64,000 nt of DNA from CAZFDT01 sp964518335 (GTDB lineage Bacteria; Planctomycetota; Phycisphaerae; Phycisphaerales; Phycisphaeraceae), in assembly GCA_964518335.1 (NCBI GenBank), contig CAZFDT010000007.1:1-64000 (forward strand), written 5' to 3'. Positions within the stretch are counted from its first letter, which is position 1; every line of letters starts with the position of its first letter. The position numbers and the translations under genes are program-made. Shown here in pieces: positions 8,040-16,674 of the stretch. The notes under the pieces were generated by a model. The model was not told the DNA's origin. It worked only from the letters and a program-made list of their open reading frames with translations, and made no database searches.

Positions 8040-8528
8040 TCAGGGGTGAAGGGAACTCACGGCCGCGAACGTCGGGCCGTAGGGCATCAGGCGAACGATC
8101 CAACATGCAATCAGTGCGAAACTGAGAATGCTTGTGATTGCCAGTCGGCGTTCCATCCAGGCCACGACGTCGCAAAGCGCATCGCGCCACGCGCGCGGCG
8201 AGAGGGCAGCTATCGCCAGCAGCGTCATGCCAAGCAGCGCTACCAGGCCCAGGGGGTGAACGCGAACAGCTTCGAACCAGGAGCCGTGAAGAAGCGCCGC
8301 ACTGCTTCGCGTCAGCCCGCAGCCAGGGCAAGGCACACCCGTCACGTCAGGGAGCGGACATGACCACAGTCGCAGCCCTCCAAGGGTCGTACCCAACTGC
8401 ACGACCAGTGCAGCCGACAACAGCAGACACGACACTCGATGGCGCATCAATGTCGAGAACACAGGCGCTGTCATCCACTCGATCAACCGACCGCGAGTTG
8501 CCTTGTCCAGCCCCATGAAGCCCCGCAT
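8040..8528 (-). CDS. DUF2752 membrane protein
   Basis: A 162-residue protein with the DUF2752 signature: CPLPDVTGVPCPGCGLTRS near 57-75, with the paired cysteines at 67 and 70, then a HP motif at 91-92. It has hydrophobic segments at about 33-50, 93-109 and 132-147. The start could be ATG 8528 or ATG 8516; the longer open frame upstream has no membrane or domain content and was not used. DUF2752 proteins are small membrane proteins of unknown role, widespread in Planctomycetota and Bacteroidota. It ends 23 bases before the small membrane protein at 8016, so the two are probably one transcript. Confidence 0.75.
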   Translation of the reverse strand: MRGFMGLDKATRGRLIEWMTAPVFSTLMRHRVSCLLLSAALVVQLGTTLGGLRLWSCPLPDVTGVPCPGCGLTRSSAALLHGSWFEAVRVHPLGLVALLGMTLLAIAALSPRAWRDALCDVVAWMERRLAITSILSFALIACWIVRLMPYGPTFAAVSSLHP

Positions 8529-8754
8529 ACTGGTAGATGAGCGACAATTGTACTGAGGTCCACGAAATGTTTCACGCGCCAGCCGGGCCCTACTCTCGAC
8601 GGGAAGCACCCGCCTACGATGATGCCGTGCAATAGCCGCCACGAGGGCACGTTGCACGAGGTATGAGGCGCGTGCTTGGATGGTGCGCGCCTGCCAGGAT
8701 CATCTTCCTTGTGACGGATGATGGCCCGCCGTGGACAGCAGCCAAGGACCCCGC

Positions 8755-9831
8755 ATGCCACCGACCACCACTGCCCCAGGGCGCCACGCGTCTGCATCGC
8801 CGCCTCACGCTTCATCGTCGGCGCCTTCCCCGGCCATCCCCCACGAGGAAATCCTCGACACAGCCAAGATGGTCAGCCAGGCGCATCAGAAACTGCTGAG
8901 CCAGCTCGAGCGCGTCATCATCGGCCAGCGCGAGGTCATCGATCAGATGATGCTGGCGCTCCTGTGCCAGGGTCACGCGATTCTGGAAGGCGTGCCCGGC
9001 CTGGCGAAGACGCTGATGATCTCGAGCCTCGCCAAGTTGCTGTCGCTGGACTTCGGCCGCATCCAGTTCACGCCCGACCTCATGCCCAGCGATATCACGG
9101 GCACAGAGATCCTGGAGGAGGATCACTCGACGGGCAAGCGGTTCATGAAGTTCGTCAAAGGGCCGCTGTTCGCCAATATCATTCTTGCCGACGAGATCAA
9201 CCGCACGCCGCCGAAGACGCAGGCCGCCTTGCTGCAGGCGATGCAGGAGTACCAGGTCACCGCCGCGGGTCAGCACTATCCCCTGTCGCTGCCTTTTTTC
9301 GTGCTGGGCACGCAGAACCCGATCGAAAGCGAAGGAACCTACCCCCTCCCCGAGGCGCAGCTCGACCGGTTCATGCTCAAGATCAAAGTGGACTATCCCT
9401 CGCGCGAGGACGAGATCAACATCACCATGGCGACGACCGGCCGCAAGGCCGCGCCGCTGGAGGCGGTGCTGGGCCGGGAGGATATCCTGCGGATGCAGAC
9501 GGTGGTGCGCGAGGTCCTGGTGGCACGGCCGATCGCGGCGTACATCGTGAGCCTGGTGCGTGCGACGAGGCCGAATGAACCGACTGCGGCCAAGTACTGC
9601 AAGGAGTACCTGACGTGGGGCGCCGGCACGCGCGCGTGCCAGTCGCTGTTGCTGTGCGCCAAGGCCATGGCACTGCTCGACGGGCGGACGCACGTCGCCG
9701 CCGATGACGTGCGCGCCATCGCCAAGCCGGTCCTGCGCCATCGCCTGGTGACGAATTTCTCGGCCGAAAGCGAGAAGATCAGCGCCGATGACATCGTCGA
9801 GCAACTGATCGCGGATGTGAAAGAGGAATAA
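8755..9831 (+). CDS. MoxR-family AAA+ ATPase, cluster copy 1
   Basis: AAA+ ATPase of 358 residues. Walker A is GVPGLAKT (79-86), Walker B ILADEIN (143-149), sensor-1 Asn188 in TQNPI, and the arginine-finger-like Arg205 in QLDRF. The first 30 residues are Ser/Pro-rich and unlikely to be structured. ATG 8755 was preferred over the in-frame GTG at 8731. MoxR ATPases act as chaperones that remodel or load metal ions into von Willebrand A (VWA) proteins, and this one is followed directly by a DUF58 protein and VWA/BatA membrane proteins. The gene opens the first of two paralogous clusters; the second MoxR is at 22483-23559. Confidence 0.92.
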   Translation: MPPTTTAPGRHASASPPHASSSAPSPAIPHEEILDTAKMVSQAHQKLLSQLERVIIGQREVIDQMMLALLCQGHAILEGVPGLAKTLMISSLAKLLSLDFGRIQFTPDLMPSDITGTEILEEDHSTGKRFMKFVKGPLFANIILADEINRTPPKTQAALLQAMQEYQVTAAGQHYPLSLPFFVLGTQNPIESEGTYPLPEAQLDRFMLKIKVDYPSREDEINITMATTGRKAAPLEAVLGREDILRMQTVVREVLVARPIAAYIVSLVRATRPNEPTAAKYCKEYLTWGAGTRACQSLLLCAKAMALLDGRTHVAADDVRAIAKPVLRHRLVTNFSAESEKISADDIVEQLIADVKEE

Positions 9832-9832
9832 G

Positions 9833-10735
9833 GTGGCGAACCAGAAGCTGCTGGACCCCAAGGCCATCGCGCTGGTCAGCCGACTGGAGCTTGTCGCCCG
9901 TCGTGCGGTCGATGGATTCCTCTCGGGACGGCATCCCAGCCCATACCACGGATCGAGCATCGAGTACGCCGACCATCGTCCCTACACCATGGGCGATGAA
10001 ATCCGCACCATCGACTGGAAGCTGCTGGCCAAGACCGACAAGACCTACGTCAAGCTGTTTGAAGATCAGACGAACCTGCGGGCGACAGTGATCGTGGACA
10101 GCTCCGCGTCGATGGGCTTCACCAGCGACACCGACAGGCATCCGACCAAGTTCGACTACGGCTGCCGAATCGCTGCCTGCCTGACGTACCTGCTCATCCG
10201 CCAGAAAGACGCGGTGGGCCTGGCCTTGTTCGACGAGAAAATCCGCACCTATCTGCCCGCGCGATCCACCCCCAGTCACTTCCGGCTCATGATTGAACAG
10301 ATGGAGCGCTGCCAGGCCGCACAAACGACCGCGTCGGGCAAGGTGATGATGGAACTGGCCTCACGCATCCCGCGGCGGGGCATGGTCATCCTCATCAGCG
10401 ATCTGATCGACGATCTCGACGGCATCGTGCAGGGCTTGGCGCGCTTTGCATTCGACCGGCACGATGTCCTCGTGTTTCATGTCATGGACCCTGCGGAGCT
10501 GCAGTTCCCCTATGAGGGACTGACGCGGTTCAAGGATCCCGAAAGCGCCCAGCAGATCATCAGCAATCCCCGGCATGCGCGCAAACGTTACATGGAGGAG
10601 CTGACCGTGTTCCTGGAAACCTGCCGCAGGAAGTGCCGCGAACGCGATATCAGCTACGAGCTGTGTGCGACCGATTCGCCATACGAGATGATTTTGAGCC
10701 GTTTCCTGGACGAGAGACGGATGGCGGCCAAATAG
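9833..10735 (+). CDS. DUF58 domain protein with intact MIDAS, copy 1
   Basis: A 300-residue protein with GTG start, one base after the MoxR stop. The DUF58 signature HRPYTMGDEIRTIDWK is at about 48-63, followed by a VWA-like fold with a complete metal-ion-dependent adhesion motif, D89-x-S91-x-S93 in VDSSASM. There is no membrane segment, so it is cytosolic or peripheral. DUF58 proteins are the usual partners of MoxR ATPases. Here it sits between the ATPase and a BatA-like membrane protein, consistent with being the client or adaptor of the ATPase. The paralogue is at 23556-24521. Confidence 0.9.
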   Translation: MANQKLLDPKAIALVSRLELVARRAVDGFLSGRHPSPYHGSSIEYADHRPYTMGDEIRTIDWKLLAKTDKTYVKLFEDQTNLRATVIVDSSASMGFTSDTDRHPTKFDYGCRIAACLTYLLIRQKDAVGLALFDEKIRTYLPARSTPSHFRLMIEQMERCQAAQTTASGKVMMELASRIPRRGMVILISDLIDDLDGIVQGLARFAFDRHDVLVFHVMDPAELQFPYEGLTRFKDPESAQQIISNPRHARKRYMEELTVFLETCRRKCRERDISYELCATDSPYEMILSRFLDERRMAAK

Positions 10736-10748
10736 GAAGCTCAAAGCA

Positions 10749-10803
10749 GTGAGTGGTGTGTGGCGACGGCGCCTGCTTCGGCCACTCACCGCTCACCACT
10801 CAC
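10749..10803. repeat. 10-bp inverted repeat abutting a start codon
   Basis: GTGAGTGGTG at 10749-10758 is the reverse complement of CACCACTCAC at 10794-10803, with a 35-base loop, and the right arm ends one base before the ATG at 10805. This is one of the few uncoupled junctions in the cluster, and the bases before the ATG contain no purine-rich ribosome-binding site. A role in limiting translation of the BatA-like gene is possible but untested. Confidence 0.4.
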
Positions 10804-10804
10804 C

Positions 10805-13078
10805 ATGCTCAACCCGCTGCTCCTCTGGTTTCTGCCTCTGGCGCTCGTGCCGCTGCTGCTGCACCTGATCGTGCGGCGGCGTGTGAAGACGGTCGAACTG
10901 CCGACGCTGCGTTTTCTGCTCGGACAGTCCGCCCAGCAACGACGCAGGCTTTGGCTGATCGAGATCCTCGTCATGCTGCTGCGCACGCTTGCGGTGGCGA
11001 TGCTTGTGCTCATGGTGAGCCGCCCGGTGGTGGATCGCTTCGGGTTCCTTTTTGGCGGGGCTTCGGGACAGGATGTCAGCGTCATCGTCGATGGTGGTGC
11101 GGCGATGGGCATGTCCAGCGGTGGGACGACCAGCCTGGAGCGAGGAAAGACTGCGATCCGAGCTGTGCTCGACCGTCTCGACGGTGACGACTATGTGCGC
11201 ATCATTCGCGCCGCGGGCAGGCCGGAAGTCGTCGCCACCGGCTTCGCCCGTCATAAGGAGCCGTTGCAGGCGACCGTGGACGCCATGGAGACCTCGGCGG
11301 CTGGCAGCGACCTCATGCGGGCGATCGAACTGGCCGTGTCGGGCGATGCTCGCGGGCCCCGCACGCTGTATGTGATCACGGACCGTCGCCTGCAGGCATG
11401 GCGCGGCAGCGAAGCGGCACAAGGCCTGGCCCGGGTCCACCCCAAGCCGCGCCTGGTGGTCCTCGATGTCGCCCCCGACGAACCGCCGAGCAACGCCGGC
11501 ATCATCGGCGATCCACCCAAAGACCTCCGCCCCGTCGTCGGACTGCCCGTGCAACTCACCGCCACGCTCTTCAACAGTTCCACAACGCAGGCCCGCGACA
11601 CGCTGCTGACGCTCTTTCTTGACGACAAGCAGGTCACACAGGAGAGCGTGTCGATTCCTCCAGGCCAGCGTCTGACACGCACCGTCACGACGACTCCCCT
11701 GCGTCCGGGCGTCATTCACGGACGCTTCGCACTTTCGCCCGACGCATTCCCCGAGGATGACGCATTCCTTTTCAGCCTTAATGTCGAACCCAAGGTCGTG
11801 GTGCTCGTGGTGTCAAGCGCGTCTACGAACGACACCGCATGGAACACGCGATTCGTCACGTCCGCCCTGCGGGCACCCCTGGCTGCTCAGCGCGGCCTGG
11901 CGACGACTGCCCGTGACATCGCCGAGGCGCTGGACATCCGCGAGGTCACGCCTGACCAGATCAACAAGGAACGACTGAGCCAGGCTGGCGTCGTCATCCT
12001 GGACAACGTGTCGCCCAACGACGATCAGATGCGCGAATTGCGGGGCTTCATCGAAGCCGGAGGCGGCGTGCTGGTTCTTCCGGGCGCCGCGGTCGATGTG
12101 GGCCGCTACCAGCGGCTGCTGCTGCAGGGTACGGGGATCAAGCTCAACGATTCTGTCGGTGATGCCAACGACGAGACGCGGTTCGCCGCGATCATCGACC
12201 GCGACCTGGCCCACCCGGTGCTGCGCGTTTTCGAGTCGGCGGACGCCAACTACTTTGCGACCATCAGACTGTTTTGTCGCTTCCCGCTGACCGCCGTCAA
12301 TGACGAGCCGGCGGCCACAGCGATGTTGATGTTGCCCGAGGGCAAGGCAGCGATGATGGATGCTGCAGTGGGACGCGGGCGAATCATCGTCGGGGCATTT
12401 GCATCGGACGCCAAGTGGTCGAACCTGCCGCTGAAGCCGGAGTTTGTTCCGCTGATGCTTCGCAGCGTGGCATACTTGCGTCGTGCGCCGCGCGTGACGC
12501 TGGCGTCGGAGCCCAAGGCTGGCCTGCCGCTGGTCGTGGCTGTGAGCGAGCAGTGGAGCGACGCGCTGGTGCAGGTGACCGATCCGACGGGGCGACCTGC
12601 GTCGCTGGACGTCGGACGATCAGCCGACCAGCTTGTGGCAGCCTTGGCGCAGACACAGCGGCGAGGCTATTACCAGTTCACGATCACCCCCCGTGCGGCC
12701 GACGCCCCGATGACCGTGTCGCTGGGCACGGCGATCAACATCGACCCCGCCGCACTGGATATGACGCTGGCTGACGAGGCGGCCATACGAGGTTGGCTCG
12801 CGCCCATCGAGCCGCTGTTTGTCTCGGGCGCGCCGGGTGAATCGACCATCGGCGAGCGCCTTGCCGAGCGACAGGAGACGTGGCGATGGTTGATTTGGGT
12901 GATGTTTGCCGTCGTGGGCGCGGAGTTCATGCTTGCCACACTCTTGCCATCCCGTGATGCTGCCAAACACGATGGTCTGGGTCGGCCTCGCGGCCCAATC
13001 GGACGCCTCGCTGATCACGGGATCGGCATGCTGCGCCGCGCCGGACTCATCGAATCCGTGAGAGGGCTTGACCGATGA
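10805..13078 (+). CDS. BatA-like VWA membrane protein with degenerate MIDAS, copy 1
   Basis: A 757-residue protein. The N-terminus (MLNPLLLWFLPLALVPLLLH) is the typical Bat/aerotolerance-regulator anchor, followed by a second membrane segment near 52-71 and a VWA-like region from about 92. The expected DxSxS motif reads DGGAA at 96-100, so the metal-coordinating serines are gone, whereas the paralogue at 24518-26650 has DDSAS. The middle is beta-rich and includes a GATase-like segment with VVILDNVSPND near 396-406. A last membrane helix lies near residues 694-713. I took ATG 10805; an in-frame GTG at 10760 is possible. It overlaps the next gene by 4 bases. Confidence 0.8.
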   Translation: MLNPLLLWFLPLALVPLLLHLIVRRRVKTVELPTLRFLLGQSAQQRRRLWLIEILVMLLRTLAVAMLVLMVSRPVVDRFGFLFGGASGQDVSVIVDGGAAMGMSSGGTTSLERGKTAIRAVLDRLDGDDYVRIIRAAGRPEVVATGFARHKEPLQATVDAMETSAAGSDLMRAIELAVSGDARGPRTLYVITDRRLQAWRGSEAAQGLARVHPKPRLVVLDVAPDEPPSNAGIIGDPPKDLRPVVGLPVQLTATLFNSSTTQARDTLLTLFLDDKQVTQESVSIPPGQRLTRTVTTTPLRPGVIHGRFALSPDAFPEDDAFLFSLNVEPKVVVLVVSSASTNDTAWNTRFVTSALRAPLAAQRGLATTARDIAEALDIREVTPDQINKERLSQAGVVILDNVSPNDDQMRELRGFIEAGGGVLVLPGAAVDVGRYQRLLLQGTGIKLNDSVGDANDETRFAAIIDRDLAHPVLRVFESADANYFATIRLFCRFPLTAVNDEPAATAMLMLPEGKAAMMDAAVGRGRIIVGAFASDAKWSNLPLKPEFVPLMLRSVAYLRRAPRVTLASEPKAGLPLVVAVSEQWSDALVQVTDPTGRPASLDVGRSADQLVAALAQTQRRGYYQFTITPRAADAPMTVSLGTAINIDPAALDMTLADEAAIRGWLAPIEPLFVSGAPGESTIGERLAERQETWRWLIWVMFAVVGAEFMLATLLPSRDAAKHDGLGRPRGPIGRLADHGIGMLRRAGLIESVRGLDR

Positions 13079-16000
13079 CGACACATCCTTATCCCCCTGA
13101 CGCGCGGGACCTGACAGACCTCATCGCACAGACGCGAAAGCGCCTTCGTCGCACGTGGCTGGTCAGCGGCTCGGCACTTGTGCTCGTCGCGGTGGTGGGC
13201 TGGCTTCTGCTGGCCGCCACGATTGACATGATTTCACCCATGCCTGTGCCCGTGCGCGTGTTCGCCGCGTGCGTGTTCTGGCTGCTGCTGGCTGGCACGC
13301 TGGGCACGGCCGTGCTCTGGCCATCCATACGTCCGCTCCGAGACATGCGTGTGGCTCGTTTGATCGAGGCCATGCTACCCACCATCAAGAATCGCCTGAT
13401 CTCCAGCCTCGACATTCATCAGCGAGCGACTGGCAACGGCACGACAATCAACCGAACGTTCTACGATCGGCTGCTTGCCGATACGCGAACGCGACTGCAG
13501 CAGTTCCGAATCGAGATGGTGGCCGACCCTCGACTGATGGTCCGCAGCAGTCTGACAGCCGGCGCTGTGCTGCTGCTGACCATCGTGATGGTGCTCACTT
13601 TCCACGAAGCGATGCCCGCCGCGCTGGCGCGCGTCCTGCGGCCGACGGCTCCGATTCCACCGGTCTCTCACGTGCGGATTGCTGCCCCAGGCGACCTGAC
13701 CGCACTGCTCGGCGATCCCCTCCGCATCGAGGCCAAGCTCACGCGCGGGGAAACCGATTCGCTCGTTATCAAACTCAAGGGCCAAGATGGTCAGTGGGTG
13801 CGGTATCCCATGACGAAAGCGGATGACGGATCCTTCGTGTTTGCATTTGGCGGCGTGCAGGAGTCATACCTGTACCAGATCGAAGGCGGGGGCACGTGGA
13901 CCAGGCCTCATCGCATCACCGCCCTGCAGCGCCCGGTCGTCGAAAGTGTGACTTGTGCGGTGGCACTTCCCGATTACATGGGATTGGACGACCTGCAACC
14001 CGTTGCGCATGGTGCAGCGCAGATCAGTGTGCCGGAGGGTGGCGCGGTCATCATCACCGCCGCTGTCAAACACGATCCCACCTCCGGGCGCGTGCTCGTC
14101 TATGAGCCCCAGCGCCAGACGCGTCGGCTGGTCGATGAGCGAGAGATCGTCTGGTTCGACGATCGACCTCCTGCCGACGCACAGATGAACAGCGATGCGA
14201 CATGGGTTCCTCAGCCCGCGTACAGCGGCACGGCCTCGCTGCTGCTGGACGAATCGCGGCCGAGCATGTCCTTTCAGACACGCCTCAATCCGCTGGATGT
14301 CCACAAAGATGACGCATTGATGCTGTACCTGCGGGCGGACCCGCTGGCTCTGCCGACGAGCGTGGTTGTTACCATCCACGCACACAACCAGAAAGCACCC
14401 GGCACTTGGGTCATCAACGCCGAATCCCTGCCGCCGGGGGAATGGGTGCGGCTGGACCGCAAGATCGCTGATCTCGGGATCAAGTCTTTCAAGGACGATA
14501 TCGCAACGCTCGTAGGCTTCGGAATTGAAGCGAGAGCCGGGCGCGTGCACGCCGATCGCGTTGGTTCACTGCAGCGGCGAGAGCGCGACGAGGAAGCAAC
14601 ATCACTCGTGCGAATCGGTGAGTTGACCATGACGACCGACGCCGCCACCGAACGTTGGACGGGTCGCGTGCCGGTCCATCAAGATGTCTATATCGCGATG
14701 TCATTTGCCAACTCATCCGGGCACGAGAGCGTGACGATGGAGCCGCTGCGTATCGTGGCGACCAGAGACCAGCCGCCGACGGTCATTGTTGAGAAGCCCG
14801 GTCGAAGCCTGACGCTGCAGCAGGTAGAGCCGGTTCCGATCGTTGTGCGTGCCATCGATGACTGGGGAGTGCAGGCGGTGGGCATAGCCTACGGTTCCAC
14901 CCGCGAGGACTTCACTGAAGCCGACTGGATCAGGACATTCGATCAGCCGCAGCGCAGCCAGCTCGCCATGACTGCCCTCAACGTCGTGCAGCGCGGCCTA
15001 TCGCCGGAGAAGCCTGTTTTCTACCGCGTGGCGGTGCGCGACAGAAAGGGGCAGATCGCCTTCAGTCCGACGATGGAAATTCTGCTTGCGCCCCCTGCCG
15101 CAGAGGGCGTCACGGAACTGACGCGGCCGCTTTCGGCCGGCCTGCTGGAAGGGCTGAGCAAGCTGCTCGACGTGCAGGGGAAAATCGCGCAGCTCCCCGC
15201 CGAACTGCTGGCCAACCTTGCCGTCCTGCCTGATGGAAAGATGGAGTTGAGCCCCGACGCGGACCTGGATGCCCGGCAGATGGAGCAGCTCAAGGAATTG
15301 CATGCGCTGGTCAGGCAGCAGCAGGAGATGCTCAGTCAACTGGAGAAGCAGTTTGCCGACGGGGCGACGCAGGCGGACAGCTCGCCGTTGGCGACTTTGC
15401 CGGAGGCGGAGGCCCTGTCCGCCATGCAACGGGAACTGAGCGACCTGGCGGCACAAAACGCGCTGATGTCGCCGGACGATGCTGCCGCCCTGCAGGCGAT
15501 GCAGCAGGAGCTCGAAACGATGAACGCTGCGCGCGACCAGATGGCTCAGGACGCCGACGCCGCGCAGCAGCAGATGATGGATGCCCTGACGCGCCTGCAG
15601 GCGCAGCAGACCACCCGGCAGTTGTCGCGGCTGAGCGACGTGCTCGAGGCTCAGAAGCAGAACCTTCACGCCCTGTCTCAGCAGATGGGCGAACTGCAGC
15701 GTCTGGCACAGATGGCGCCCAGCGCCGAGGCGCTCGCCGACGTCAGCCAGCAGCAGCAACAGGTTGATCCCCAGGCGATCGATGCGATTCGGCGTGCGAA
15801 TGAGCTGGCGCAGCAGGACCAGATGCCCCCGGCTCCGTGGACCCCGCCCGGTCGAGATATCGAGGGCCATCCCGTCGAAGCGGACACACCCGAGGAGAAT
15901 CCCGCCGCACAGCAACAGCAGCCCAGCCAACCACAACCGGCGGGTGATGCCGCGGCCGACGAGAATTGGTGGGACCAGCCCGTCGATGCGCCCCCCGACG

Positions 16001-16674
16001 CTGTCACGCTGCAACACAACGAGCGGTTTGCCGAGCGCCAGCGCCCCGTGGAGCAGCCGGCCACCCCGACACAGGCGCCGCATCAGCCACAGGGACAACA
16101 GCAGCAGCCACCTCCTCAGGGCGAATTTCAGCAACCTCTGACTCAGAACAGCAATGATCGGCAACCTGGCGGCCCGGCTGCGGCGCAGACGCCCAGGCAA
16201 ATGCTCGTATCGCACCAGGGCCAGATGCAGCAGGCGCTGCAACAGTCTGCTCAGGGACTGTCGCAGGCGCAGCAGCAGCTTGGCGAGTTGGGCCAGCAAA
16301 TGCAGGCTGCCGCCCAATCGCCGGGCGAGCTGGCCGGGCTCATGGGGTCGCCCCAGATGGCCGCTGCCGCGGCGATGGCCCAGGCCGCGGCCCAGCAAAG
16401 CCAACAGAACCAACCGGGCCAGCAGGGCCAAGGCGGTCTGATGCCATCGACATCCACCAGCCTTGGGCCCGACAGCGTGCAACTGCGGCCGGGCATGCTG
16501 ATCGTCGGGGAATTGGCCGATCTGCCGCCTGACCGTCGCGCGACACTTTACCGCCTGCCTGCCGAAGTGCGTCAGCCAATCATCCGAGGCATGACCGAGA
16601 AAGGTCCCGACGGATATCAGCCCCTGATCGATGCCTACTTCCGCAGTCTGTTGGACGTGGAGAACCCGCAATGA
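13075..16674 (+). CDS. DUF4175-like membrane protein with Gln-rich coiled-coil tail, copy 1
   Basis: A 1199-residue protein with three membrane helices near the N-terminus (about 29-51, 60-83, 158-177) followed by a long, probably periplasmic region. Residues about 198-360 and 560-680 are beta-rich and align in pattern with the paralogue at 28882-32079. Residues about 362-528 look like an inserted jelly-roll or carbohydrate-binding-like domain with no counterpart there. From about 690 the chain is helical and heptad-like, and from about 850 to 1130 it is dominated by Gln, Ala and Pro, with runs of glutamines. The C-terminal block (LPxDRR...GYQPLIDAYFRSL) is shared with the paralogue. It overlaps the next gene by 4 bases. 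DUF4175-like assignment rests on overall architecture; function unknown. Confidence 0.75.
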   Translation: MTTHPYPPDARDLTDLIAQTRKRLRRTWLVSGSALVLVAVVGWLLLAATIDMISPMPVPVRVFAACVFWLLLAGTLGTAVLWPSIRPLRDMRVARLIEAMLPTIKNRLISSLDIHQRATGNGTTINRTFYDRLLADTRTRLQQFRIEMVADPRLMVRSSLTAGAVLLLTIVMVLTFHEAMPAALARVLRPTAPIPPVSHVRIAAPGDLTALLGDPLRIEAKLTRGETDSLVIKLKGQDGQWVRYPMTKADDGSFVFAFGGVQESYLYQIEGGGTWTRPHRITALQRPVVESVTCAVALPDYMGLDDLQPVAHGAAQISVPEGGAVIITAAVKHDPTSGRVLVYEPQRQTRRLVDEREIVWFDDRPPADAQMNSDATWVPQPAYSGTASLLLDESRPSMSFQTRLNPLDVHKDDALMLYLRADPLALPTSVVVTIHAHNQKAPGTWVINAESLPPGEWVRLDRKIADLGIKSFKDDIATLVGFGIEARAGRVHADRVGSLQRRERDEEATSLVRIGELTMTTDAATERWTGRVPVHQDVYIAMSFANSSGHESVTMEPLRIVATRDQPPTVIVEKPGRSLTLQQVEPVPIVVRAIDDWGVQAVGIAYGSTREDFTEADWIRTFDQPQRSQLAMTALNVVQRGLSPEKPVFYRVAVRDRKGQIAFSPTMEILLAPPAAEGVTELTRPLSAGLLEGLSKLLDVQGKIAQLPAELLANLAVLPDGKMELSPDADLDARQMEQLKELHALVRQQQEMLSQLEKQFADGATQADSSPLATLPEAEALSAMQRELSDLAAQNALMSPDDAAALQAMQQELETMNAARDQMAQDADAAQQQMMDALTRLQAQQTTRQLSRLSDVLEAQKQNLHALSQQMGELQRLAQMAPSAEALADVSQQQQQVDPQAIDAIRRANELAQQDQMPPAPWTPPGRDIEGHPVEADTPEENPAAQQQQPSQPQPAGDAAADENWWDQPVDAPPDAVTLQHNERFAERQRPVEQPATPTQAPHQPQGQQQQPPPQGEFQQPLTQNSNDRQPGGPAAAQTPRQMLVSHQGQMQQALQQSAQGLSQAQQQLGELGQQMQAAAQSPGELAGLMGSPQMAAAAAMAQAAAQQSQQNQPGQQGQGGLMPSTSTSLGPDSVQLRPGMLIVGELADLPPDRRATLYRLPAEVRQPIIRGMTEKGPDGYQPLIDAYFRSLLDVENPQ

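Noticed and set aside
8759..9550. a CRISPR-like or repeat signal in GC-rich codon runs
   Set aside because: Regularly repeated CGCC/GCGG words across the window come from codon bias; no spaced identical repeats with unique spacers were found anywhere.
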